From the NCBI GenBank assembly GCA_035647615.1, contig DASRND010000024.1, positions 62,001 through 126,000 of the forward strand: a DNA stretch of 64,000 nucleotides, written 5' to 3'. Under the pieces are notes generated by a model. That model ran no database searches, was not told the DNA's origin, and saw only the letters and a list, made by a program, of their open reading frames with translations. Source of the DNA: Bacteroidales bacterium (lineage in GTDB: Bacteria > Bacteroidota > Bacteroidia > Bacteroidales > 4484-276). A program made the position numbers and the translations under genes. This document shows positions 9,451-19,300 of the stretch, in pieces (within the stretch, counting starts at the first letter, position 1; the number at the start of each line of letters is the position of its first letter).

Positions 9451-9624
9451 CCCGTAAATGTAATGGATAGCGAAGTAAGGTTCAGATTTAGAAAACTTTA
9501 ACATGCAATTTACGGCTATCATTTGGAAGAGAAGGCGGAGAATAAATTCCAAATTCCAAACTGCGGAAGAGTTTGGCTTTTGAGATTAATTTGGATATTG
9601 ATTTAGTAAGATTTGGGGTTTCCC

Positions 9625-9951
9625 CTAATCCTCATCGCTGATGTCCTGAATATCTTCCTCGCCGCCGGCAATGGTATCGTCATCATCATCTTCGCTGCCA
9701 CCGCCGGAATCCTGATTCTCGAGTTTTTCGAGTTCCTCCACCGAGTCAACTTTTACGTTAACACGGATCATGTAGCTGGTATCTTCAGTGTCGATGGTGA
9801 TCACATGGAAAAATTCATTATTTCCTTTGTTCACGCGCAGCACATGGTTTCCCCAGCCATCAGGATATTTTGCCCGGATAGCTTCTTTTACCTCATCGGA
9901 GATAGTGTCGATGTTTTTGATCACCCTTTTTTTTTCCGTTTTCTTTTCCAT
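9625..9951 (-). CDS. Small acidic protein of unknown function
   Basis: 108 residues, not recognised. It begins with a basic segment (MEKKTEKKRVIKN), continues with a compact alpha/beta region containing a WGNHVLRVNKGNNEFFHVITIDTED stretch that looks like a folded core, and ends in a strongly acidic low-complexity tail rich in Asp, Glu and Gly. No signal peptide or membrane segment, so it is probably cytoplasmic. A TATATTTG promoter box with a plausible -33 element lies about 80 bp upstream, which supports it as a real gene. Its 3' flank (9537-9624) carries degenerate AT-rich repeated words. Function not inferred. Confidence 0.8.
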   Translation of the reverse strand: MEKKTEKKRVIKNIDTISDEVKEAIRAKYPDGWGNHVLRVNKGNNEFFHVITIDTEDTSYMIRVNVKVDSVEELEKLENQDSGGGSEDDDDDTIAGGEEDIQDISDED

Positions 9952-10027
9952 TTCACAAAGAAAATTATTTAAACAATCGATTTTTAATATTTCATTGCAT
10001 CAATGCCTTTTTCTCAAAATGGCGCGG

Positions 10028-10059
10028 CAAATATAACAGCGTGTTTTTGAATTAAACAA
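10028..10059 (-). promoter_or_regulatory. Promoter of the small acidic protein gene
   Basis: On the minus strand a TTG (10057-10059) is followed after 21 nt by TATATTTG (10028-10035), matching the Bacteroidota -33/-7 pattern. The leader would be about 70 nt. Confidence 0.55.
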
Positions 10060-10086
10060 GAAGAAAATAAAAATATTGCTAAAATG

Positions 10087-10120
10087 TTTGTCTTTCGATG
10101 TGGAGAAGCCGCTATCTTTG
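10087..10120 (+). promoter_or_regulatory. Promoter of the SNF2 helicase gene
   Basis: TTTG at 10087-10090 and TATCTTTG at 10113-10120, 22 nt apart, fit the -33/-7 pattern. Transcription would begin near 10127, about 12 nt before the ATG at 10139. This argues against the upstream TTG at 10076 as start codon, since that would lie before the promoter. Confidence 0.65.
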
Positions 10121-10138
10121 CGGGTTTTACCCGAAGAT

Positions 10139-13057
10139 ATGCAGATTGAATTTTCGCTTTTCATACAAACACACGAAAAATTAGGGATGCTGCTTCACCC
10201 TTATCTGATAAGAGGCGGCGGCAAACATTATTATACCATTCACGACAGGCTTTCGGTGGAGAAAAGTCGCAATTATCGTGGCAAACTGGCGCCGCACGAA
10301 GAAGAGATCATCAGCCTTACCGAAAACTACTCTGACCGAAATCTGGCGAAGCGCTTTACCAAGGCTACTGCCCACACCTATCTCGAGCGGCTTACCGATG
10401 GCTACATCGCACAGTTTGTGCGACCTTACATCGAAAAACAGATGAACCAATGTTTGGAGCTGGCGCGCCTAAACAAAATTCCTGTGTTTATTAGGGAAAC
10501 AAAAAATGTGGTCTATAAAGATGATTTTGTGCTTGTAGCACAAGAGCCAGCCGAGGTAATCTTCAATTTTATAAAACTTAAAAATGAAACACGCTATTAT
10601 CAAAATATCAGCCATGAGGGGCGCAGCGTCCACCTTACAGGCGGCGACGGCCTTATTTTAACAGATAGTCCTTGCTGGCTTTTGCTCAACAAAACGTTGT
10701 ATCATTTCCGCCAGCAGGTGGATGGCCGCAAGCTTGCTATCTTTTTTAATAAAGAATTTATCAGTGTGCCGCCGGTGCATGAAAAGCGTTATTACAGCAC
10801 TTTCGTGAAAAAGTGCATTCGCGACTTTCCGGTCATCGCGCAGGGTTTCCCGGTGCGGCATCAGCAGCCCGAAAAGTACCCGATGCTCACACTCGATTTG
10901 GATATAGAAGGTTTGCCTTCGCTTTTCTTACAATTTAAATATGGCGATCAAATCCTAAAATCGCAGAAAGGGAAGGTGAAAGTTGTAAATTTTTCGCAAG
11001 AAGAAGATGCGTATGCTTTCGATTTTTTTTATCGGGATGTAAATTGGGAGGCTGAAACAGTGTCGTTTTTGGAAAGCCTCAGGTTAAAAAATGTGTATGA
11101 AAATACCTTCCAGATAGATTCAGAGCTTTCGCCACATCGGGTGGTCAACTGGCTCAACGAACATTCTACGACGCTGAAACAGCAGGGTTTTCTGCTTTCG
11201 CAGGAGATCGGAAACATTACTTATTACACAGATTCGACGGAGATTGTGGTGCGTGGCGACGAAAGCCAGGATTGGTTTGATGTGCATGCGGTGGCGCGTT
11301 TTGGTAAAAATTTTGAGATACCGCTGGTGCAGCTGCGCAAGCATCTGCTCGAAGGTATCCGCGAATACCGCCTTCCCGACGGGCGTGTTGCAGTGTTGCC
11401 GGAGTCGTGGTTTGCCGATTTCAGCGATCTGCTGACCTTTGGCCAACGCGAAAAAGATGTTATAAGAGTGCGCAAGTGGCACGGCTCTTTGCTTTCGGCA
11501 CTTTCTATCGGTGGCTTCGATGGTGCTAAACGACTGACGGCGGCCGGGAATTTGCCGCCAGACACAGCGCCGCCCGATCCTCCCGAAGGATTGCAGGCAC
11601 AGTTGCGCAGCTATCAGTTGGAGGGTTTTCGGTGGCTCGACTTTCTGCGAAGAAAACATCTGGGCGGATGCCTGGCCGACGATATGGGATTGGGGAAAAC
11701 GTTGCAAGCGCTTACCTTGCTGCTGAACTATATTGGCAAAACCACAAAGCTGATAACAGTAGCGCCGCCGTCAACGGACGGACAGCTTGATTTGTTTGCT
11801 TCGGCTGATGAGCAGATCGCTACGGGCAAACCTTCGCTTGTGATCATGCCGGCCTCGCTTATCCACAACTGGCAGGCTGAAATCCGGAAATTTATCCCGC
11901 ACATCAGTTACCTTACCTACACCGGGTCACAGCGCCACGATTTGTTGCCGTATTTTCCGCATGCACACCTGGTTCTTGCCACCTACGGAACCATCCGCAA
12001 CGATTTTGATGAACTTTCAAGGTTCGATTTTGGATACATCATCCTCGACGAAAGTCAGGTGATAAAAAATCCGGCTTCCAAAATGGCGCGTGTCATTTTC
12101 AGGCTCAAAGCCGATCACCGTGTGACACTCAGCGGCACGCCCATCGAAAATTCGCTTTCCGACCTTTGGTCACAGATGCATTTTCTTAACCCCGGTCTGC
12201 TGGGCGAGCATGCTTTTTTCAAACGATTTTTTGCAACGCCCATCCAAAAACATGATGACCGCAAAAAGCAGGAAAAGTTGCAGCAGCTCATCCGGCCTTT
12301 TATTTTGCGCCGTACCAAACGACAGGTCGAGAAAGAACTGCCGGAGCTTAGCCAGGAATACATCTATTGCGAGATGACGCCCGAGCAGGAGCAGGTGTAC
12401 CAGCAGGAAAAAGCCAAAATCCGCAACTTTATTCTCGACAATATCGAAAAACAAGGCGTCGGCAAATCGGCTATCGTCGTGCTAAAAGCGCTCACCCGTT
12501 TGCGGCAGATAGCCAACCATCCCGTTCTTACCGATAGTGACTATCAGGCGGGATCAGGAAAGTTTGATGAGGTGGTGTGGAACATCGAAACGTTGATTGC
12601 TGAAGGTCATAAAGTGCTCGTTTTTTCATCGTTTGTAAAGCATCTGCGCATTTTCACTGATTATTTCGACAGAAAAAAAACCGGATATTCGTTGCTAATA
12701 GGAAGCACCCACGACCGTGCAGCTGCCATCCGTAGTTTTGAGGAGGGTGATAAGCGAAATATTTTTTTTATCTCGCTCAAAGCCGGCGGCACGGGGCTTA
12801 ACCTCACGAGTGCCGAATATGTGTTTCTACTCGATCCATGGTGGAATCCGCAGGCGGAGCTGCAAGCCATCAGCCGCGCGCATCGTATCGGGCAAACCCG
12901 CCATGTGATGGCCTATCGTTTTATCACCGTCGGCACCGTGGAAGAGAAAATTATGCAGCTTCAGCAGAAAAAATCAAAACTTGCCGATATCTTTATCAAT
13001 ACCAACAATCCGCTTAAAGCGATGACGGTGGAGAATGTTACGGATTTAATTTCTTAG
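10139..13057 (+). CDS. SNF2-family (SWI/SNF2) DEAD/DEAH-box helicase-like ATPase
   Basis: About 972 residues. The C-terminal half is a bacterial SNF2 ATPase: Q-motif region QLRSYQLEGFRWL, Walker A DDMGLGKT (near 514-521), motif Ia LVIMPASLIHNW, motif II ILDESQ (637-640, DESQ in place of DEAH), motif III LSGTPIENSLSDLW, and the second RecA lobe with FFISLKAGGTGLNL and the arginine-finger motif AISRAHRIGQT. Such proteins translocate on duplex DNA and remodel protein-DNA complexes or RNA polymerase (family knowledge). The N-terminal 490 residues are a bacterial accessory region of unknown role. ATG 10139 was chosen over TTG 10076 from promoter position. Monocistronic; no restriction or methylase genes adjoin it, so a defence role is not supported here. 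Confidence 0.92.
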   Translation: MQIEFSLFIQTHEKLGMLLHPYLIRGGGKHYYTIHDRLSVEKSRNYRGKLAPHEEEIISLTENYSDRNLAKRFTKATAHTYLERLTDGYIAQFVRPYIEKQMNQCLELARLNKIPVFIRETKNVVYKDDFVLVAQEPAEVIFNFIKLKNETRYYQNISHEGRSVHLTGGDGLILTDSPCWLLLNKTLYHFRQQVDGRKLAIFFNKEFISVPPVHEKRYYSTFVKKCIRDFPVIAQGFPVRHQQPEKYPMLTLDLDIEGLPSLFLQFKYGDQILKSQKGKVKVVNFSQEEDAYAFDFFYRDVNWEAETVSFLESLRLKNVYENTFQIDSELSPHRVVNWLNEHSTTLKQQGFLLSQEIGNITYYTDSTEIVVRGDESQDWFDVHAVARFGKNFEIPLVQLRKHLLEGIREYRLPDGRVAVLPESWFADFSDLLTFGQREKDVIRVRKWHGSLLSALSIGGFDGAKRLTAAGNLPPDTAPPDPPEGLQAQLRSYQLEGFRWLDFLRRKHLGGCLADDMGLGKTLQALTLLLNYIGKTTKLITVAPPSTDGQLDLFASADEQIATGKPSLVIMPASLIHNWQAEIRKFIPHISYLTYTGSQRHDLLPYFPHAHLVLATYGTIRNDFDELSRFDFGYIILDESQVIKNPASKMARVIFRLKADHRVTLSGTPIENSLSDLWSQMHFLNPGLLGEHAFFKRFFATPIQKHDDRKKQEKLQQLIRPFILRRTKRQVEKELPELSQEYIYCEMTPEQEQVYQQEKAKIRNFILDNIEKQGVGKSAIVVLKALTRLRQIANHPVLTDSDYQAGSGKFDEVVWNIETLIAEGHKVLVFSSFVKHLRIFTDYFDRKKTGYSLLIGSTHDRAAAIRSFEEGDKRNIFFISLKAGGTGLNLTSAEYVFLLDPWWNPQAELQAISRAHRIGQTRHVMAYRFITVGTVEEKIMQLQQKKSKLADIFINTNNPLKAMTVENVTDLIS

Positions 13058-13226
13058 GTAAAAAAAACATCTGACAAAAAACAAATGCCGTTAGATTTGT
13101 TATTTTAATAAACCATCAGAAATGGCGGAGGCTGCGGCATAAATATTTTGGAGCTGCTCGATAATTTCATTTTTGATAATTTGACCAAACTATGCAGGAA
13201 CATTATTGATACGATTCTATTTTAAA

Positions 13227-14300
13227 ATGAAAAAACACCTTTTAATAATATTGCTATTGATATTGCTGGTGGGATTTGGTGCATCCTGCAGCCGGCAGAT
13301 CGTAATGATGCCGGGCGCTTCGGATAAGGATGGCCGCTACGACACCGAATATCCCGGACCGGCTTTTGGGCGTGCACTCGATAATATTAGCGAAAGCGTC
13401 CTCAAAATGTATTGCCTGGCCGAGTACGACCGGTATTACATCGATACAGCTATATTTTTTACACAATCTGATCTGGCTGCAGGGATGCTTCAACGGCGAA
13501 CAACAATGCGTACCAATTTCAGCGAGTCGGTGCATGGCAGCGCCACACTCCTGCGCAACAGTGGTGACCGACTGGTGTTGCTTACCTGCGCCCACATTTT
13601 CGATTTTCCTGACACCGTAATCTCCTATTACGAACCGCTGACTCCCAATACGGCGGCGGGCATCGAAAGTGTTGCCATCAAGCGTAGGCAAACACAGTTT
13701 ATCCAGGAGCACTCTGTGACCGAACCCTTCGACATTATTGCCATCGACTATGATTTGGATATCGCTTTTCTGGGTACAAAAAGTGAGCGTTTGACAAATG
13801 ACAAATTGCCGGCCTTTGATTATGCTGCGGGCGACGACCGGATGCTCGACCGGGGTAGCGTGGTGTATGTATTTGGTTTTCCATCCGGTTTTCAGATGGT
13901 GAGCCGTGGCATAGTTGCCAACCCAAACATCGGCAAAAAGGGTGTGTTTTTGTTGAGTGCCAATTTTAATGAAGGCATAAGCGGCGGTACGGTGCTCGCC
14001 ATGCGCGACGGACAGTCGAACCTGGAACTGGTGGGCATAGCCAAGTTGGCTTCCGCTTCCTTCATCAATATTATCAAACCAGAATACGATAGCCACCAGC
14101 AGCGCTACAATTCAAACCTGCCCTATGAGGGGCAACTTTTTGTAGAACAACAACGCACCCTCAACTATGGCGTCACCTTCGCCGTTTCTATTCTTACCAT
14201 ACGCGATTTTTATCTCCTCAACCGGCGGCGGTTTATCGCTTCGGGTTACAGTCTCGACGATTTCTTCTCGTCGGGTACGCGCAAGAAAAGGCTGGAATAA
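13227..14300 (+). CDS. Trypsin-like serine peptidase lipoprotein
   Basis: About 357 residues. The start at 13227 gives a clean lipoprotein signal peptide (MKKHLLIILL..., GASC with Cys21); the upstream ATG would add seven unneeded residues. A chymotrypsin-fold catalytic triad can be read: His123 in LTCAHIF, Asp178 in DYDLDIAFLG and Ser252 in NEGISGGTV. The GFPSG and GISGGTVLA strands support a Trypsin_2-like domain. It is therefore probably a lipid-anchored periplasmic or surface protease, perhaps regulatory, with no PDZ domain. It precedes rarA by 60 bp on the same strand, but rarA has its own -7 box, so a shared function is doubtful. Confidence 0.82.
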   Translation: MKKHLLIILLLILLVGFGASCSRQIVMMPGASDKDGRYDTEYPGPAFGRALDNISESVLKMYCLAEYDRYYIDTAIFFTQSDLAAGMLQRRTTMRTNFSESVHGSATLLRNSGDRLVLLTCAHIFDFPDTVISYYEPLTPNTAAGIESVAIKRRQTQFIQEHSVTEPFDIIAIDYDLDIAFLGTKSERLTNDKLPAFDYAAGDDRMLDRGSVVYVFGFPSGFQMVSRGIVANPNIGKKGVFLLSANFNEGISGGTVLAMRDGQSNLELVGIAKLASASFINIIKPEYDSHQQRYNSNLPYEGQLFVEQQRTLNYGVTFAVSILTIRDFYLLNRRRFIASGYSLDDFFSSGTRKKRLE

Positions 14301-14330
14301 TGGTTGACCCTTTTCAGGAGATCAAACAGC

Positions 14331-14338
14331 TATCTTTG
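14331..14338 (+). promoter_or_regulatory. -7 box upstream of rarA
   Basis: TATCTTTG, an exact TAnnTTTG match, 22 bp before the rarA ATG. The start site would be about 14345, leaving a leader of about 16 nt. A TTG at 14303-14305 is slightly too far for an ideal -33. Confidence 0.55.
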
Positions 14339-14360
14339 CAAAAAATAACTGCTTTACGCA

Positions 14361-15629
14361 ATGAATACACAAAAGCCACTGGCTGAGATGCTGCGTCCTG
14401 AAACGCTCGAAGGCTATATCGGTCAGGAACATCTGCTGGGCGAAGGAGCCATTTTGCAGCGCAGCATCCGGTTGGGCAACCTGCCCTCGATGATATTGTG
14501 GGGCCCACCCGGCGTAGGAAAAACTACGTTGGCCTACATTATTTCAAAAACACTAAACAGGCCTTTTTATACCCTTAGCGCCGTAAACTCAGGCGTGAAA
14601 GAGGTTCGTGCTGTCATCGAAAAAGCCAAAGATGAACCTGGTGCCATCTTGTTTATCGACGAAATACATCGCTTCAGCAAGTCGCAGCAGGATTCGTTGC
14701 TTGGTGCGGTGGAAACGGGAGTAATTACGCTGATTGGCGCAACAACCGAAAACCCTTCGTTTGAGGTTATTTCGCCATTGCTCTCGCGCTGCCAGGTTTA
14801 TATCCTAAAATCGCTTGACGAAAAACATCTGAAGAGAATGCTCGAAAGTGCGCGGCTTTATCTTGGTGAATCGCTGGGGCGGGATATCCATATTGATGAG
14901 GACGAAGCGCTGCTGCGTGTTTCGGGAGGGGATGCCCGTAAGCTTTTTAATGCCATTGAACTTGTGGTAAAAGCAATGCTCAGCGAATCGGAAATCCGCA
15001 TCACCAACAGCCTGGTGCTCGATACCATTCAGCAAAACATCGCCATGTACGACAAAGGCGGTGAGCAGCATTACGATGTGATTTCAGCCTTCATCAAAAG
15101 TATCCGCGGAAGCGATCCCAATGGAGCCGTGTATTGGCTTGCACGCATGATTGCCGGAGGTGAAGATCCTAAATTTATTGCCCGCCGGCTGGTGATTCTG
15201 GCCAGCGAGGACATTGGCAATGCCAATCCCAATGCGCTACTGCTTGCCAACACCTGCTTCGATGCCATCAGCAAAATCGGCTGGCCCGAAGGGCGTATCA
15301 TTCTCTCACAAACGGCTGTTTATCTGGCTACTTCGCCCAAAAGTAACGCCACTTACATGGCCATCAACGAAGCGTTGGCGTTGGTCGAAAAAACCGGCGA
15401 CCTGCCCGTGCCGCTGCATCTGCGCAATGCGCCCACTAAACTCATGAAAAATATTGGCTATGGCAAAGAGTATAAATATGCCCACGCCTACGAAGGTAAT
15501 TTCGCGCTGCAGGACTTCCTTCCCGACAAGATCGCAAACACCCGTCTGTATGATCCCGGCAAGAATGCCCGTGAAGAAGAAGTGCGCAAGTGGCTGCATG
15601 CAAGATGGAAAGGAAAATACGGATATTAA
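14361..15629 (+). CDS. rarA: Replication-associated recombination protein A (RarA/MgsA), AAA+ ATPase
   Basis: 422-residue AAA+ ATPase of the RarA/Mgs1/WRNIP1 family that acts at stalled replication forks. Domains in order: AAA+ core with Walker A WGPPGVGKTT (47-56), Walker B AILFIDEIHRF near 98-108, sensor GATTENPSFEV, then the family-specific helical domain with SAFIKSIRGSDPNGAVYWLARM and the tetramerisation C-terminus with LASEDIGNANP. Length matches E. coli RarA (447). ATG 14361 lies just after a good -7 box. Downstream is a 700-bp gap full of repeats rather than a clear terminator. Confidence 0.96.
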   Translation: MNTQKPLAEMLRPETLEGYIGQEHLLGEGAILQRSIRLGNLPSMILWGPPGVGKTTLAYIISKTLNRPFYTLSAVNSGVKEVRAVIEKAKDEPGAILFIDEIHRFSKSQQDSLLGAVETGVITLIGATTENPSFEVISPLLSRCQVYILKSLDEKHLKRMLESARLYLGESLGRDIHIDEDEALLRVSGGDARKLFNAIELVVKAMLSESEIRITNSLVLDTIQQNIAMYDKGGEQHYDVISAFIKSIRGSDPNGAVYWLARMIAGGEDPKFIARRLVILASEDIGNANPNALLLANTCFDAISKIGWPEGRIILSQTAVYLATSPKSNATYMAINEALALVEKTGDLPVPLHLRNAPTKLMKNIGYGKEYKYAHAYEGNFALQDFLPDKIANTRLYDPGKNAREEEVRKWLHARWKGKYGY

Positions 15630-16295
15630 GAAGTCGGTAGTCGGCAGAGATGAGAGGTGAGAAATGAGTTGCGAGCCAAAAAAAAAGTTGCATGTCATCA
15701 GAATTCTTACTCTCGTCCATAGCTTCTTGTGGTTTGTACACGCACTTTGCCGTTCAGTTTATGCTGGTTTCGACTTGGTTCGACTACGCTCACCAACCGA
15801 CGCTCACCAGCCACCGCTCACCAGCCGACGCTCAACCACCACCTGAGCTGCATTTATTTTTGCAGGCTTAACCTGCCTTTATCCTTTAAATATTTAAGTG
15901 ATTGAACAGGCACAGCCTGTAAAAATAGACCGGGCGAGGTAAAGCCCCGCCCAAACTCCGTCCGTCCAAAACCTTCGATTCGCACTCCACGTATGCTATT
16001 TGCGCCAAGCGCCACGCGCCATGCACAACCTGGGGCGACATCCGATTTTAAATTTCAATTCAACGATCTAAAAAACACACACAGGCACAGCCTGTAAAAA
16101 TAGACCGGGCGAGGTAAAGCCCCGCCCAAACCCCATCCACCCAAGTCTTCGATTCGCACTCCACGTATGCTATTTGCGCTAAGCGCCACGCGCCATGCTT
16201 CAGACACGACCAGAAAATTTTTAAAAAAAATGTTAATCATCTCATTTGCTTCATTACATTTGCTGGCTAAAGCATAATACAATAGTGTCAATAAA
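15630..16295. other. Gene-free gap with tandem and palindromic repeats
   Basis: No credible gene. From left to right it holds a short word shared with the pyrG 3' flank (GATGAGAGGTGAGAA, 15648-15663), a 14-bp tandem repeat with three units (15792-15833, ACCAGCCGACGCTC type), a GCAGG/CCTGC hairpin near 15860-15874, and a 119-bp direct duplication described separately. The remainder up to the SusC promoter is AT-rich. Confidence 0.7.
15905..16198 (-). repeat. Duplicated 119-bp repeat containing two family-A palindromes
   Basis: Two near-identical direct copies, 15906-16024 and 16081-16198, separated by 56 bp. Each begins with a two-hairpin element (CAGGCACAGCCTG, then GGGCGAGG-TAAAG-CCCCGCCC) and ends with an identical stretch around CACTCCACGTATGC and GCCACGCGCCATGC. 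Differences are a few single bases. On the minus strand the two-hairpin part matches the elements at 33615-33670 and 36319-36372, so this is one dispersed family in opposite orientation. Confidence 0.85.
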
Positions 16296-16303
16296 TACTT
16301 TTG
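16296..16303 (+). promoter_or_regulatory. -7 box of the SusC/D locus
   Basis: TACTTTTG fits TAnnTTTG and lies 37 bp before the SusC ATG, giving a leader of about 30 nt. No clear -33 TTTG at the right spacing. No regulator gene (hybrid two-component, SusR, ECF sigma/anti-sigma) adjoins the locus. Confidence 0.5.
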
Positions 16304-16340
16304 GGCGACTCTAAAAAGATCATCAATTAATACTTGTGAA

Positions 16341-19300
16341 ATGAAGCAAAAATTACTACTAACCCTGCTATTTCTGCTCGGTGTTTCAATCCTTAATGGA
16401 CAGGAACTTACGGTTTCGGGGCGGGTTACCTCTGCCGACGATGGGTTGGGAATACCCGGCGTGTCGGTTTATATCAAAGGTACCTACAGCGGCACCATCA
16501 CGGATGTGGAAGGAATCTATACACTTGCAGGTGTTGCTCCTGCCGACACATTGGTTTTTAAGTTTATGGGTTTTTTTACCGCTACCGAAAAAGTAGGCGC
16601 ACGTTCCAAAATTAGCGTGGTGCTCACACCTGAGGCAGTAAACATCGAAGGGGTGGTGGTGACGGCGCTGGGCATAAAACGCGAAAAGCGGGAGATAGGC
16701 TACACCACCCAGAGCTTTGAAGGTGCCACGCTCGAAAAGTCCAACTCATCCAACGTATTATCGGCGCTTAGCGGGCGCTCAGCGGGAGTGCAGATTTCGT
16801 CGCCCGACGGTGTGGAAGGTGGCACCACACGTATCGTTATTCGTGGCAACAACAACCTCACCACCGACAACCAGCCCCTCATCGTGGTGGATGGTGTGCC
16901 ACTCGAAAATCAACCCGGCCTCACCGACATCGGTCGCGGTCAGGACTGGGGATCGGCCATCAACAATATCAATCAGGCGGATATAGCCGAAATGAACATT
17001 TTAAAAGGACCTACAGCTTCCGCTTTGTACGGATCGAAAGGAGCCAACGGCGTGGTGCTGATCACCACCAAGCGCGGCAAAAAACAAAAAGGTCTTGGCA
17101 TCAGCTACAGCTACAACTACAAAATTATCAACCCTTACCGCTATCGTTCTGTGCAGAACGTTTATGGTGGCGGTGGCCCGCTGACGCTCTCGGAGCCGCA
17201 ATTTCAGCAGGACAGCTCGGGTACCTTTTTGTATCCGGCCAACTCGCACACCAACAATGGTCCCTTCGAGAAGCCTACCTCTGAGCTCTTCGGATATTAT
17301 GGCAGTTCCGTTTCATGGGGACCAGAAATGAACGGCCAGATGGTAAAATGGTGGGATGGAAAAATGCGTCCCTGGTCGCCACAACCCGACAATCTGAAGT
17401 CATATTTTGGCGATGGCAGCAGCGGCACGCACAATGTTGCCTTTTCCGGTGGCAGCGACATGGGAACTGTCCGTGTGTCGTTTACGCGTACCGATCATAA
17501 ACCCATCATTCCCAATAGCAACTACGATCAGACTACCGTAAACCTGGGTTCAAGCATCAACATCTCTCAAAAACTAAAAGCCGACGTAGCCATTTCCTAT
17601 ATCAATTACAACCGGCTGAACAGCCCTAACATTGGCGAGTCGTTCAGTTCCTTCAGCAAGGCATCGCTCTATTCGTGGCCGCGCAGCTGGAAAGGCATCG
17701 AATCTAAGAACTATGCCAATCCCGATGGCAGCCGCAACGATTGGGGCGGCAACTATCCGTTCGAGTATATTTCGCCCTACAACTGGTGGGAATTTTACAA
17801 CAACAACACGACGCTTTCGCGCGATAAACTCATCGGCTCTTTCGGGCTTAGCTGGGAAATTACCCCTTGGCTAATAGCTTCCGGACGGCTTGGCCTCGAC
17901 CTTACCACCGACCAGCGCGAAACCCGAAACAATCCTGCCGACATCGCCGGCATCCTGGATGGCTTTTATGAAAATGAACTTTCGCGTCTTAAAACTTTCA
18001 ACAACGACTTCCTGATTACCGCTTATCGCGATGTGCTTTTCGGTAGTAAGCTGGGCGCCAAACTATCGGTGGGTGGCACCCAATACCAGCGGCGCTTTTA
18101 TCGCACTCGTGCCAAGAGTGGCAAATGGATTGACCCGTGGCTTTTTACCTCCTCCAACTTCGAAAATCCGGAGCAGATCATCTATAGCAACGGCAGTCGC
18201 CGCGAAGAACGCAACGACAAAGACATCAACTCGATATATGGTTTCTTGAATCTGAATTACGACAATTACCTTTTTGCTGAGATTACCGGCCGCAACGACT
18301 GGTCGTCGACCTTGCCCCCCGGCAGCAACTCTTATTTTTACCCTTCCCTCTCGATGAGTTTTATTCCCACCGAAGCTTTTGGTATTAAAAGTCATGTGTT
18401 GAGTTTTTGGAAAATAAAAGGTTCGTTGGCCAAAGCCGCCACCGACACACAGCCTTACCAGCTCGATTACGTATATTATTCAGGCCTTTTCGGCAATACA
18501 CAAACCTCTTCGCTCGACCGCATCATTCCTCCGCTGGATCTTGCGCCCCAGGAGGCCAAATCTTTTGAGATAGGAACTACACTGGGTATGTTCGACGAGC
18601 ATCTGAGCCTGGATTTTACCTGGTATCATATCATCTCAGACAACCAGATTCTTACCCTGCCGGTGCCCGCTTCTTCGGGAGCTACCGGTACGGTGATTAA
18701 CAACGGAAAACTCGAAAACAGCGGCTTTGAAGTGATCATGAACCTGGTGATTTTTAACCGCGCTTCGCTGGTTATCGAAACAGGATTAAACTTCAGCCGC
18801 AACCGCAACTATGTGTTAAGTCTGGGCGAAAGCTCCGAACCTCTTGAGCTGGGCAACATCTGGGGTCTCAACGGCCCGGCCATTGCCGTGCGCGAAGGCG
18901 ACGAGTATGGAACCATCGTGGGCTACGACTACGTTTACCATGAAAATGGTCAGCCCATCCTTTCTGATGACGGAACCACTTATAAAATTACCGACAACCG
19001 TGTGCCTATCGGGAATGCCTCACCCGATTTCATCGGCGGCTGGTCGACGCGTTTTATCTATAAAGGTTTTACGCTCTCCACGCTTATCGATACCAAATGG
19101 GGTGGCGAAATCTACTGCGGCTCGCAGGTGATAGCGATGCAAACCGGCCAGGCGCCCGAAACCCTCCTGGAACGTCAGGGCGGCGGACTACCCTATACCG
19201 ACGAAGACGGTGCGACGCGTAATGTGGGTGTGATTTTGCCCGGCGTTTACGAAGACGGCACCCCCAACGATAAAGTGGTGCATTATTATTTTAAATACAT

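Noticed and set aside
10076..10138. TTG start at 10076 for the SNF2 helicase
   Set aside because: It lies upstream of the best -33/-7 promoter; ATG 10139 is 12 nt after the expected start site.
10139..13057. SNF2 helicase considered as part of a defence island (DISARM or similar)
   Set aside because: No methylase, nuclease or other partner genes; neighbours are a small acidic protein, a protease and rarA.
15792..15833. Short tandem repeat considered as a CRISPR array
   Set aside because: Units are 14 bp, contiguous without spacers, and no cas genes are present.
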